Source: Streptomyces albus subsp. albus (GTDB lineage: Bacteria; Actinomycetota; Actinomycetes; Streptomycetales; Streptomycetaceae). From it: a stretch of 64,000 bases of DNA. The translations under genes and the position numbers were made by a program. The stretch is from contig NZ_JODR01000007.1 of the NCBI RefSeq assembly GCF_000725885.1, forward strand, positions 191,701 through 255,700, written 5' to 3'. Each line of letters starts with the position of its first letter. Position 1 is the first letter of the stretch. Positions 1 to 8,248 of this stretch are shown here, in pieces. The notes below the pieces were generated by a model. The model did not search any database. It saw only the letters and a list, made by a program, of their open reading frames with translations, and was not told the DNA's origin.

Positions 1-1317
1 GGCCAGGTCGAGGGACTGACTGCGGTTGAGACGGGGGTCGCAGGCCGTCTCGTAGCGCTGGTGCAGATCGTCGACGAAGATCTCGTCGCCGCCGCCCACG
101 CACTCGGTGACGTCGTCCCCGGTCAGCTCCATGTGGATGCCGCCGGGGTGGGTGCCCAGGCCCTTGTGGACCTCGAAGAAGCCCTTGACCTCGTCCAGCA
201 CGTCGTCGAAACGGCGGGTCTTGTGGCCGCTGGCCGCCTCGAAGGTGTTGCCGTGCATCGGGTCGCACACCCAGGCCACCGTGGCACCGGAGGCCGTGAC
301 CTTCTCCACCAGCTCGGGCAGCCGGTCGCGGATCTTGTCCGCTCCCATCCGGGTGATGAACGTCAGCCGGCCGGGCTCGCGGTCCGGGTCCAGCCGCTCG
401 ATGAGGGCGAGCGCCTCCTCGGCCGTCGTCGTCGGGCCGAGCTTCACCCCGACCGGGTTGCGTACCTGGGAGGCGAACTCGACGTGCGCCCCGTCCAGTT
501 GCCGGGTGCGCTCGCCGATCCAGATCATGTGCCCCGAGACGTCGTAGAGCTTGCCGCTGCGCGAGTCGACGCGGGTGAGGGCCGACTCGTAGTCCAGCAG
601 CAGCGCCTCGTGCGAGGAGTAGAACTCCACGGTGCGCAGCTCTTCCGGGTCGGTGCCGCAGGCGCGCATGAACTTCAGCGCCTGGTCGATCTCCCGGGCG
701 AGCGCCTCGTAGCGCTGGCCCGACGGGCTGGAGCGGACGAAGTCCTGGTTCCAGGCGTGCACCTGCCGCAGGTCGGCGTAGCCGCCGGTGGTGAAGGCCC
801 GGACGAGGTTCAGCGTCGCGGACGAGGCGTGGTACATCCGCTTGAGCCGCTCCGGGTCGGGCGTACGCGCCTGAGGCGTGAACTCGAAGCCGTTGACCGA
901 GTCGCCCCGGTAGGAGGGGAGCGTCACCCCGTCACGGGTCTCGGTCGGCTTGGAGCGGGGCTTGCTGTACTGGCCCGCGATCCTTCCCACCTTGACCACG
1001 GGGACGGCGCCCGCGTAGGTGAGGACGGCACCCATCTGGAGGAGCGTCTTGAGCTTGTTGCGGATGTGCTCGGCGCTGACCTGGTCGAAGGCCTCCGCGC
1101 AGTCCCCGCCCTGGAGCAGGAACGCCTCACCGCGCGCGACCGCGCCCAGCTGTTCCCGTAGCTGGTCGCACTCGCCCGCGAAGACGAGCGGCGGATAGGA
1201 CTCGAGCTCGGCGACGACATTGCGCAGAGCCTCACGGTCCGGCCAGTCGGGCTGCTGTGCTGCGGGCAGGTCTCGCCAGGTGCGGGCACCGGCGTCGGGT
1301 TGGGCGTTCACAGTCAC
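1..1317 (-). CDS. 3-deoxy-7-phosphoheptulonate synthase, class II (3' end cut by window edge)
   Basis: Catalyses condensation of phosphoenolpyruvate and erythrose 4-phosphate, the first step of the shikimate pathway. 439 codons are visible; the family is about 450 residues, so only roughly the last 10 are missing beyond position 1. The translation has the plant/actinobacterial type II signature: LLQGGDCAEAF near residues 68-77 (metal-binding Cys), a KPRS-containing segment near 119, WVCDPMHGN and GGIHMELTG. I chose the GTG at 1317; a second in-frame GTG lies at 1311. The gene is divergent from the trp leader and trpE, which fits supply of chorismate for tryptophan. Identification is secure, start moderately so. 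Confidence 0.95.
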   Translation of the reverse strand, partial: MTVNAQPDAGARTWRDLPAAQQPDWPDREALRNVVAELESYPPLVFAGECDQLREQLGAVARGEAFLLQGGDCAEAFDQVSAEHIRNKLKTLLQMGAVLTYAGAVPVVKVGRIAGQYSKPRSKPTETRDGVTLPSYRGDSVNGFEFTPQARTPDPERLKRMYHASSATLNLVRAFTTGGYADLRQVHAWNQDFVRSSPSGQRYEALAREIDQALKFMRACGTDPEELRTVEFYSSHEALLLDYESALTRVDSRSGKLYDVSGHMIWIGERTRQLDGAHVEFASQVRNPVGVKLGPTTTAEEALALIERLDPDREPGRLTFITRMGADKIRDRLPELVEKVTASGATVAWVCDPMHGNTFEAASGHKTRRFDDVLDEVKGFFEVHKGLGTHPGGIHMELTGDDVTECVGGGDEIFVDDLHQRYETACDPRLNRSQSLDLA

Positions 1318-1411
1318 GGGACCAGGTTACGGGGTGCCGCTCGGCGCTCGTTCAACTGCCCGCGATCCGAGACCGGGCACGCCGCGGCACGACGGCCGGG
1401 AGCCGGTCGGC

Positions 1412-1424
1412 TAGGGTGTGAGGC
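1412..1424 (+). promoter_or_regulatory. Predicted -10 of the trp leader, probably giving a leaderless transcript
   Basis: TAGGGT at 1412-1417 matches the streptomycete vegetative -10 pattern (TANNNT). It ends 7 bases before the GTG at 1425, so transcription would begin at or next to the leader-peptide start codon. I see no convincing -35 at 17-18 bases. The alternative is ordinary initiation using AGGG at 1413-1416 as ribosome-binding site. Confidence 0.4.
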
Positions 1425-1499
1425 GTGCACGCGCTTTCGACCATGAACTGGTGGTGGCCCGCCCGGCAGGCGGCCCGCCACGACGCGCGTACGCACTGA
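1425..1499 (+). CDS. trpL: trp operon leader peptide (24 aa, three consecutive Trp)
   Basis: The 24-codon reading frame starts at GTG 1425 and contains ATG-AAC-TGG-TGG-TGG, giving MNWWW, before stopping at 1497-1499. It resembles the known streptomycete trpE leader peptides, which carry an NWWW run at the same place. An internal ATG at 1443 would give 18 residues. The peptide itself has no enzymatic role; ribosome stalling at the Trp codons when charged tRNA-Trp is scarce would choose the RNA fold downstream. It lies 90 bases before trpE and immediately before the attenuator stem. Confidence 0.85.
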   Translation: MHALSTMNWWWPARQAARHDARTH

Positions 1500-1544
1500 G
1501 AGCACTCAGTACACGTGACAGGCCGCCCGAGGGGCGGCCTTTTT
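1454..1544 (+). promoter_or_regulatory. Tryptophan transcription attenuator
   Basis: Four mutually pairing segments can be read. Segment 1 (about 1456-1463, overlapping and following the Trp codons) pairs with segment 2 (GGCGGCC, 1469-1475). Segment 2 can instead pair perfectly with segment 3 (GGCCGCC, 1521-1527), the antiterminator. Segment 3 pairs with segment 4 to make the terminator. A ribosome stalled on TGG codons at 1449-1457 would mask segment 1 and favour 2:3, allowing trpE transcription. This is the classical ribosome-mediated mechanism; the pairing is seen in the sequence, the regulatory outcome is inferred. Confidence 0.8.
1520..1544 (+). terminator. Intrinsic terminator of the trp attenuator
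   Basis: A perfect 9-bp stem (1520-1528 with 1532-1540), loop GAG, is followed by a run of T at 1540-1544. It sits between the leader peptide stop and the trpE ribosome-binding site. Confidence 0.85.
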
Positions 1545-1589
1545 CGTGTCCGAGCGGCCGTCCCTCCCCACCAGAAGGGACGAATCCCC

Positions 1590-3560
1590 ATGAATCACCC
1601 TGCCGCCGACGCCTCGCCCGATCCCGCGCGCCCCACGGACCCCACCGCTCTCCTCGGCCGACTCGCCCGCGACGACGCCCCGCCCTTCGCGCTGCTGCGG
1701 CGCCGCACTCCGGGGCGTACGGAAGACGTCGTGGAGATGCTCGTCGGCGGCGTGCGCGAGGTCACGCGCCTCGCCGACATCCCCGTGCGCCCCAGCGGTG
1801 AGGCGGGAGCGCTGGCGCTCATCCCCTTCCGTCAGCTGCACGAGCGCGGATTCCAGGTGCGGGACGACGGCACCCCGCTGTCGGTGCTGCTGCCCGACGA
1901 GCGGTACGAGCTGCCGGCGGCGGCCGTGCTCGACGCGCTGCCCCGCCACCGCGTCCGGGTCGCACAGGGCGCCTTCGACGTGGACGACGACGCCTACGAA
2001 CGGATCGTGCGGCGGGTGGTCGAGGACGAGATCGGCGCCGGAGAAGGCGCCAACTTCGTCATCCGGCGCGACTTCGAGGCACACATCCCCGGCTTCTCCC
2101 GCGCCGACGCCCTCGCCCTCTTCGGCCGGCTGCTCCGCGGCGAGCAGGGCGCCTACTGGACGTTCGTCGTGCACACCGGGGACCGCGCCCTGGTGGGTGC
2201 GAGCCCGGAGGCGCACGTGCGGATGAGCGGCGGCACGGTCGTGATGAACCCCATCAGCGGCACTTACCGCTACCCCGCGCAGGGGCCCGACGTGGCGGGA
2301 CTGCTGGAGTTCCTGGCCGACCGCAAGGAGACCGAGGAACTGTCCATGGTCGTCGACGAGGAGCTGAAGATGATGTGCACCGTCGGCGACGAGGGCGGCG
2401 TCGTCGTCGGCCCACGGCTGCGGGAGATGGCGCACCTGGCGCACACCGAGTACGAACTGCGCGGGCGCAGCACGCTGGACGTACGCCGGGTGCTGCGCGA
2501 GACGATGTTCGCGGCGACCGTGACCGGCTCCCCCGTCGAGAACGCCTGCCGGGTGATCCACCGGTACGAGCCGGGCGGGCGCGGCTACTACGCGGGCGCC
2601 CTCGCGCTGATCGGACACGACGCGGGCGGGGCCCAGACGCTCGACTCCCCCATCCTCATCCGCACCGCCGACATCGACGCGCGGACCGGACGGCTCCGCC
2701 TGCCCGTCGGCGCCACCCTGGTGCGGGACTCCGACCCGGCGAGCGAGGTCGCCGAGACACACGCCAAGGCGGCCGGCGTGCTGACGGCGCTGGGCGTCCG
2801 CGCCCCGGCGGCCCGCCCGTCCGGCGGGAGGGCACCACGACTGGCCGACGATCCGCGGGTGCGCTCCGCCCTGGAGGCCCGGCGCGCGGGGCTGGCGCCG
2901 TTCTGGCTGCGGATGCGGGTGGAGCGGCCGGCCCCCGCCGGCGGCCCGCGCCAGGTGCTGGTCGTCGACGGCGAGGACACCTTCACCTCGATGCTGGCCC
3001 ACCTGCTGCGCGCGACCGGGCACACGGTGCGGGTGCGGCGCTTCGACGAGCCGGGGCTGCGCGCGGCGGCGCTCGGCCACCCGGGGCCGGTCGTGCTGGG
3101 GCCCGGCCCCGGCGACCCGCGTGACGGGAGGGACCCGAAGATGCGGCTGCTGCGCGGCCTGGCCGCCGATCTGGTGCGCGCACAGCGGCAGCCGCTGCTG
3201 GGGGTCTGCCTCGGGCACGAGCTGCTCGCCGGTGAACTGGGCCTGGAACTGGTGCGCAAGCAGCGCCCGTACCAGGGGGCGCAGGAGACGGTGGACCTGT
3301 TCGGCCGCAAGGAGACCGTCGGCTTCTACAACTCCTACGCCGCCCGCTGCGACGCCGAGGCCGCCGCCGAACTCGCCCTGCACGGCGTGGAGGTGAGCCG
3401 CGACCCGCACAGCGGCGAGGTGCACGCCCTGCGCGGGCCCGGGTTCGCCGGGGTGCAGTTCCACCCCGAGTCCGTACTGACCCTGGACGGGATCAGCATC
3501 GTCGCCCGGCTGCTGACCGCCCTCGCACAGGCCCGGCCCGCGGCCCGCGCACCGCACTGA
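1590..3560 (+). CDS. trpE: Anthranilate synthase, fused TrpE-TrpG (656 aa)
   Basis: Converts chorismate and glutamine to anthranilate, the committed step of tryptophan synthesis. The N-terminal two thirds is the chorismate-binding TrpE domain (TGSPVENACRVIHRYEPGG near 310-330); the C-terminal third is a class I glutamine amidotransferase with the nucleophile in GVCLGHE near residue 540 and FHPES near 624. Such one-chain enzymes also occur as PhzE in phenazine clusters, but the attenuator with a Trp-codon leader just upstream points to primary tryptophan synthesis. Start ATG 1590 has GAAGGGA nine bases upstream. trpD lies separately at 31.3-32.4 kb. Confidence 0.95.
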   Translation: MNHPAADASPDPARPTDPTALLGRLARDDAPPFALLRRRTPGRTEDVVEMLVGGVREVTRLADIPVRPSGEAGALALIPFRQLHERGFQVRDDGTPLSVLLPDERYELPAAAVLDALPRHRVRVAQGAFDVDDDAYERIVRRVVEDEIGAGEGANFVIRRDFEAHIPGFSRADALALFGRLLRGEQGAYWTFVVHTGDRALVGASPEAHVRMSGGTVVMNPISGTYRYPAQGPDVAGLLEFLADRKETEELSMVVDEELKMMCTVGDEGGVVVGPRLREMAHLAHTEYELRGRSTLDVRRVLRETMFAATVTGSPVENACRVIHRYEPGGRGYYAGALALIGHDAGGAQTLDSPILIRTADIDARTGRLRLPVGATLVRDSDPASEVAETHAKAAGVLTALGVRAPAARPSGGRAPRLADDPRVRSALEARRAGLAPFWLRMRVERPAPAGGPRQVLVVDGEDTFTSMLAHLLRATGHTVRVRRFDEPGLRAAALGHPGPVVLGPGPGDPRDGRDPKMRLLRGLAADLVRAQRQPLLGVCLGHELLAGELGLELVRKQRPYQGAQETVDLFGRKETVGFYNSYAARCDAEAAAELALHGVEVSRDPHSGEVHALRGPGFAGVQFHPESVLTLDGISIVARLLTALAQARPAARAPH

Positions 3561-3575
3561 ACGCCGGTGGGCACC

Positions 3576-4853
3576 TCAGCCCAGCAGCCGGAGGGAGCCC
3601 CACAGGGCCACCATCGACAGCACCAGCGCGGGCGGCACCGTCAGCAGGCCGAGCCGGGTGAAGACGCCGAGCCGCACCCGGTGGGTGTGCTGGTGCAGGA
3701 TCTGCCGCCACAGCAGGGTGGCCAGCGATCCCGCGTAGCTGAGGTTGGGGCCGATGTTGACGCCGAGCAGCACGGCCAGCACCGGCCCCGCACCGCCGGG
3801 TGCGGTCAGCGGCAACAGCACCAGCACGGCGGGCAGGTTGTTGATGACGTTGGCCAGCAGGGCGGCCAGCGCGGCGACGGCCAGCAGCGACGGCAGTCCG
3901 CTGCCGTGCGGCACCAGGTGGCCGAGCCGGTCGGCGAGCCCGTTGTCGACCACCGCGCGGACGACGACGGCCAGCGCGAGCACGAACGCCAGGAACGGCA
4001 CCCCCGCCGCCGCGACCAGCCGGCGCGGGGAGGCGTGGCCGCGGTGCACCGCGCGGACCCCCAGGACGAGCGCTCCCGCCGCCGCGGCCCAGGCCGGCTC
4101 GATCCCGGCGGCGGAGGTGACGACGAACCCCGCCAGGGTGCAGCCGACGGTCACCAGCGGGAAGAGCGGCACCCGCACCGGTTCGGTGTCCTGCGGCCCG
4201 GGCCCCTCCAGTTCCTCGTCCCGCAGGTCGGCCGCGAAGAACCAGCGGATGACGGCGTACTCGACGGCGATCGCCACCAGCCACGGCAGCGCCATCAGGC
4301 CCGCGAACCGGGCGAAGGTCAGCGGGACGGCGGCGAGCGCCAGCAGGTTCGTCAGATTGGAGACGGGCAGCAGCAGGGAGGCGCTGTTGGACAGATGGGC
4401 GCAGGCGTACAGATGCGGCCGGGCGCGCACGCCCAGCCGCGCCGCGGTCGCGAGGACCACGGGGGTGAGCAGCACGACGGTGGTGTCCAGGCTGAGCACC
4501 GCCGTGATCAGCGACGCCACGGCGAACACCGCCGCCAGCAGCCGCCGGGACCGGCCGGCGGGGCCGGACCCGGCTGCCGCACGGGCCATCCAGGCGCCGC
4601 AGGCGTGGAAGAGCCCTTCGTCGGCGCAGAGCCGGGCCAGTACCAGCACCGCGGCCAGGAACGCGATGACCGGGCCGAGCCGGGCGGCTTCCTCGGCCGC
4701 GTGGCCCGGGCTCACCGCACCGGTGGCGACGGCCACCACGGCGGCCGGGACCGCGACGAGGGCCTCCGGCCGGTGCGGCGGCCGGGCGACGGCCCAGCCG
4801 AGGGTGGCCAGCAGCAGGGTGACGGAGAGGGCCTCGGCCAGGGTTGCGTTCAT
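3576..4853 (-). CDS. ArsB/SLC13-type membrane permease
   Basis: A 425-residue polytopic membrane protein with about ten hydrophobic segments spread over its whole length. Regions such as LSLDTTVVLLTPVVL and HLSNSASLLLPVSNLTN resemble the ion-transporter superfamily repeats of ArsB (arsenite) and SLC13 (dicarboxylate) permeases. The substrate cannot be read from sequence: there is no arsR, arsC or arsenic operator nearby, so arsenite export is only one option. It follows pfkA on the same strand after 31 bases and may share its transcript. It converges with trpE, 15 bases away. Start ATG 4853. Confidence 0.75.
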   Translation of the reverse strand: MNATLAEALSVTLLLATLGWAVARPPHRPEALVAVPAAVVAVATGAVSPGHAAEEAARLGPVIAFLAAVLVLARLCADEGLFHACGAWMARAAAGSGPAGRSRRLLAAVFAVASLITAVLSLDTTVVLLTPVVLATAARLGVRARPHLYACAHLSNSASLLLPVSNLTNLLALAAVPLTFARFAGLMALPWLVAIAVEYAVIRWFFAADLRDEELEGPGPQDTEPVRVPLFPLVTVGCTLAGFVVTSAAGIEPAWAAAAGALVLGVRAVHRGHASPRRLVAAAGVPFLAFVLALAVVVRAVVDNGLADRLGHLVPHGSGLPSLLAVAALAALLANVINNLPAVLVLLPLTAPGGAGPVLAVLLGVNIGPNLSYAGSLATLLWRQILHQHTHRVRLGVFTRLGLLTVPPALVLSMVALWGSLRLLG

Positions 4854-4884
4854 TCCGGCCTCGGCCCCGCCCCTTCATCCGTGC

Positions 4885-5913
4885 TCACCCAAAGAAGACG
4901 CCCGCCTCCTCGTACAGCGCAGGGTCCACCGTCTTGAGCTTCTCGGTGGCCTTGGAGAGCGGTACCCGCACGATATCGGTGCCGCGCAGGGCCACCATCG
5001 TGCCCCACTCCCGATCGCGTACGGCGTCGATGGCGTGCAGCCCGAAACGGGTGGCCAGCCAGCGGTCGAACGCGGTGGGGGTACCGCCGCGCTGGATGTG
5101 ACCGAGGACGGTGGTGCGGGCCTCCTTGCCGGTGCGGGCCTCGATCTGCTTGGCCAGCCACTCGCCGACGCCGGAGAGCCGCACATGGCCGAAGGAGTCC
5201 GTGCTCTCGTCCTTGAGCACCATCTCGCCGCCCTTGGGCATGGCGCCCTCCGCGACGACGACGATCGGCGCGTAGCTCGCCTTGAACCGGGAGGTGACCC
5301 AGCCGCACACCTCGTCGACGTCGAAGCGCTGTTCGGGGATGAGGATGCAGTTGGCGCCGCCGGCCAGTCCCGCGTGGAGGGCGATCCAGCCCGCGTGCCG
5401 GCCCATGACCTCGACCACCAGCACCCGCATATGGGACTCGGCGGTGGTGTGCAGCCGGTCGATGGCCTCGGTGGCGACGGTGACGGCCGTGTTGAAGCCG
5501 AAGGTGTAGTCGGTGGCCGACAGGTCGTTGTCGATGGTCTTGGGGACACCCACGCAGTGGATGCCGTACTCGTCGGTGAGCCGCGCGGCGACCCCCAGGG
5601 TGTCCTCGCCGCCGATGGCGACGAGGGCGTCCACCTCGTACTTGGCGAGGTTCTCCTTGATGCGGCGCACCCCGTCCTGTTCGGAGAGGGGGTTGGTGCG
5701 CGAGGAGCCCAGAATCGTTCCGCCACGGGGCAGCGTGCCGCGCACCGCGGGGATGTCGAGCCGTACCGTCTCGCCCTCCAGAGGTCCGCGCCAGCCGTCG
5801 CGGAAACCGGTGAACTCGTAGCCGTACTCCTGGACTCCCTTACGGACCACGGCCCGCATGACCGCATTGAGACCGGGGCAGTCGCCGCCGCCGGTCAGCA
5901 CTCCGACCCGCAT
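4885..5913 (-). CDS. pfkA: 6-phosphofructokinase, mixed-substrate group III
   Basis: Phosphorylates fructose 6-phosphate in glycolysis. The 342-residue protein begins MRVGVLTGGGDCPGLNAVMR and carries GGEDT at 101-105, PKTIDND at 124-130 and MGRHAGWIA further on. Asp at 104 and Lys in the PKTIDND motif are the residues usually linked with pyrophosphate-using enzymes, yet streptomycete members of this group have been characterised as ATP-dependent, so the phosphoryl donor should not be assigned from the motif. Start ATG 5913 is preceded by GGAGAAGGGAG; an in-frame ATG six codons upstream lacks comparable support. Confidence 0.93.
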   Translation of the reverse strand: MRVGVLTGGGDCPGLNAVMRAVVRKGVQEYGYEFTGFRDGWRGPLEGETVRLDIPAVRGTLPRGGTILGSSRTNPLSEQDGVRRIKENLAKYEVDALVAIGGEDTLGVAARLTDEYGIHCVGVPKTIDNDLSATDYTFGFNTAVTVATEAIDRLHTTAESHMRVLVVEVMGRHAGWIALHAGLAGGANCILIPEQRFDVDEVCGWVTSRFKASYAPIVVVAEGAMPKGGEMVLKDESTDSFGHVRLSGVGEWLAKQIEARTGKEARTTVLGHIQRGGTPTAFDRWLATRFGLHAIDAVRDREWGTMVALRGTDIVRVPLSKATEKLKTVDPALYEEAGVFFG

Positions 5914-6214
5914 GGGATCTCCCTTCTCCACGTGGACGCGCCTGACGGCGCGCTGTGCGCACGGACGTGTGCGCAGCGCGACACCGTCACGCTAGCGGTG
6001 ATCCACGTCACAGGGGATGCGGCGGAACGCCGGTTTCGGAGGGAATTGCGGCTCGCGCGCTCCCGCCCGTCACCCGTACGAAGGACCGGAGGCGGGGTGC
6101 AGTCCGCACTTCGCGGGCCCGGGCCGGGGCCGGACGGTGCGCGTGCGGACCGTGCCCCACCGCCCCGCGTCGGTCACGGTCCGCACCGGCGCTCCGCGGC
6201 CCTGAGAAGACGGG
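5914..6214. other. Intergenic region with strong stem-loop upstream of pfkA
   Basis: 301 bases between the pfkA start and the end of the response-regulator gene, both on the minus strand. It holds a 13-bp imperfect palindrome (5950-5962 with 5967-5979, two G-T pairs, 4-base loop) that could form in the pfkA leader RNA or serve as a protein site. Nothing else recognisable, and no coding potential. Confidence 0.5.
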
Positions 6215-6910
6215 CTAGTCGTCCAGTCCCCGCTCGATCGCGTAGCGGACCAGTTCGACGCGGTTGTGCAACTGGAGCTTGCCCAGGGTGTTCTGCACAT
6301 GGTTCTGGACCGTGCGGTGCGAGATGACGAGCCGTTCGGCGATCTGTTTGTAGCTGAGCCCCTTGGCGACCAGGCGCAGCACTTCCGTCTCCCGCGCGGT
6401 CAGCTTCGGCACCTCGGGGCCGTCCTCGGCGGCCGGTGCCGGACCGGCGGCCAGCCTGCGGTACTCGCCCAGCACGAGACCGGCCAGCCCGGGGGTGAAG
6501 ACGGGGTCGCCCAGCGCGGTGCGGCGCACCGCGTCCAGCAGTTCCTCGGGCCCCGCGGATTTGACGAGGTAGCCGGTGGCGCCCGCCTTGACGGCCTCCA
6601 GCACATCCGCGTGCTCGCCGCTGGCCGAGAGCACCAGCACCCGCAGCCCCGAGTCGGGGCCGACCAGTTCGCGGCAGACCTCCGCGCCGGGCTTGCCCGG
6701 CAGGTTCAGGTCGAGCACCAGTACATCGGGGCGGACGGCCCGGGCGCGCCGCACCGCCTGCTGGCCGTCGCCCGCCGTGGCGACGACGTCGAAGCCGGCC
6801 TCCCCCAGGTCCCGGGCCACCGCGTCCCGCCACATGGGGTGGTCGTCGACGACCATCACCCGTACCGGGCCCGCCTCGTCCACGTCCGCCGTCCCGCGCT
6901 CAGTCGTCAT
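6215..6910 (-). CDS. NarL/LuxR-family response regulator
   Basis: 231 residues: an N-terminal receiver domain with the acidic pocket VVDDHP near 20-25 and phosphoacceptor Asp67 in VLVLDLNLPG, then a linker and a C-terminal LuxR-type helix-turn-helix (LTARETEVLRLVAKGLSYKQIA and SHRTVQNHVQNTL). It is a DNA-binding transcription factor, presumably phosphorylated by the kinase encoded immediately upstream, whose stop codon lies inside this gene (11-base overlap). No target can be deduced; the nearby glycolytic gene is only a neighbour. Confidence 0.92.
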   Translation of the reverse strand: MTTERGTADVDEAGPVRVMVVDDHPMWRDAVARDLGEAGFDVVATAGDGQQAVRRARAVRPDVLVLDLNLPGKPGAEVCRELVGPDSGLRVLVLSASGEHADVLEAVKAGATGYLVKSAGPEELLDAVRRTALGDPVFTPGLAGLVLGEYRRLAAGPAPAAEDGPEVPKLTARETEVLRLVAKGLSYKQIAERLVISHRTVQNHVQNTLGKLQLHNRVELVRYAIERGLDD

Positions 6911-8183
6911 GCTTGGGCACCCTCATCTCCACTTCGGTGCCCTGCCCGGGCACCGACACCAGCTCCGCCGTGCCGCCCAGATCGCGCAGCCGTCCACGGA
7001 TGGACAGCGAGACCCCCATCCGTCCTTCGGCCTCCGCCGCCGCCAGTCGCCCGGCGGGGATGCCGGGGCCGTCGTCGCGGACGGTCACGATCACCGCGTC
7101 CGGCTCGTCCTCCAGCAGGATCCACGCCTGTGCCCGGCCGTCCGGCCCGCCCCCGGCGTGCTTGCGCACATTGTCCAGCGCGGCGCCGACCGCCGCGGCC
7201 AGTTCGCCCGCCGCCTGCGCCGGCAGCAGCACCGGTGCCCCCGGCTCGGCGAACGTCACCCGGGAACCGGCGTACGAGGACAGCAGCGCCCGCACGTCGC
7301 ACGGCCCGGCGCCGTCGTCCGCCCCGGCATCCACGGCGCTGCCCGCATCCTGCTCCGGGCCGGTGTCCGCGCCGGGCCCGGGCTCCCGTTCGGAGGACCG
7401 GCCTCCCCCGGCACCGGAGCCGGGCGGGTCCCCCCAGGTGTCCGCCGCGCCCGGGGTGCCGGAGCCGGGCCCCGGACGCGGGGCCACTCCGCTGGAGACC
7501 AGGGCACGGAGGGCGACCTCCTGCTCGCCCGCCATCCGGCCCAGCTCCGCCGCTTCCCCGCCCAGGGCCGTACCGCGCCGCTGCACCATGGCCAGCACCT
7601 GGAGGACGCTGTCGTGGATGTCGCGGGCCAGCCGCTCCCGCTCGCGGGTCGCCGCCTCGATCTGGAGGGCACGGGCGAGGGTGCGCTCACTGGCGCGGGC
7701 CACCTCGATGACGTAGCCGATGGCGATGCTGGCCACGCACACCAGCAGCACGTTGTGGAAGGTGGTGCGCGTGATCGTGCCGCGCTCGATGATGTTGGCG
7801 GCCCCCACCAGCACCGAGGCGCCCGCAGCCCACCGCCAGCCGCCCTTGAGGGCGAAGGCCAGCACGGGTCCGGCCACCCAGATCGACGGCAGCGTGGGGC
7901 CGACCTGGTCGTTGCCGTCCGCCACCGGGGACAGCAGGATGCCGGCGACGCCCAGCGCGATGTCCGTCACCAGGAACGGCAGCGTGCAGCGGTCGGCCGA
8001 GGCGACGTTGCGCAGGGTGGCGAACGTCCAGCAGGCGAGGACGGCCAGGAAGACGGCGCCCGGGACGGGAGCGCTGTACTCCTCGTAGCTCCACACGAAG
8101 ACACCCGCCGAGTAGAGGACGGCCAGCACCCGGTAGCCGATCAGCGCCCGCCACAGCGGCTGCTCGACGGACATCATCTTCAC
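6900..8183 (-). CDS. Sensor histidine kinase (HisKA_3 / MacS-like)
   Basis: 427 residues. Several hydrophobic segments in residues 15-160 form a membrane sensor region without an obvious extracellular domain. His190 in ARDIHDSVLQ is the predicted phosphorylation site of the NarL-type kinase fold. A low-complexity Gly/Pro/Ala/Glu stretch (about 255-300) precedes the ATPase domain, where DDGPGIP is the G1 box. It forms an overlapping operon with the response regulator. GTG 8183 is the chosen start; internal ATGs follow two and three codons later. Signal unknown. Confidence 0.9.
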   Translation of the reverse strand: MKMMSVEQPLWRALIGYRVLAVLYSAGVFVWSYEEYSAPVPGAVFLAVLACWTFATLRNVASADRCTLPFLVTDIALGVAGILLSPVADGNDQVGPTLPSIWVAGPVLAFALKGGWRWAAGASVLVGAANIIERGTITRTTFHNVLLVCVASIAIGYVIEVARASERTLARALQIEAATRERERLARDIHDSVLQVLAMVQRRGTALGGEAAELGRMAGEQEVALRALVSSGVAPRPGPGSGTPGAADTWGDPPGSGAGGGRSSEREPGPGADTGPEQDAGSAVDAGADDGAGPCDVRALLSSYAGSRVTFAEPGAPVLLPAQAAGELAAAVGAALDNVRKHAGGGPDGRAQAWILLEDEPDAVIVTVRDDGPGIPAGRLAAAEAEGRMGVSLSIRGRLRDLGGTAELVSVPGQGTEVEMRVPKHDD

Positions 8184-8248
8184 GGCAGTGCCCTCACGTG
8201 TCCCCCACCTGTCCTCTTCGGCCGTCGCGCCCGGCGGCCCGCGGCCCC

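Noticed and set aside
3493..4878. Frame antisense or parallel to the ArsB-like permease
   Set aside because: Out-of-frame reading of the same strand with Arg/Pro/Gly-rich composition; the permease frame has membrane segments and a proper start.
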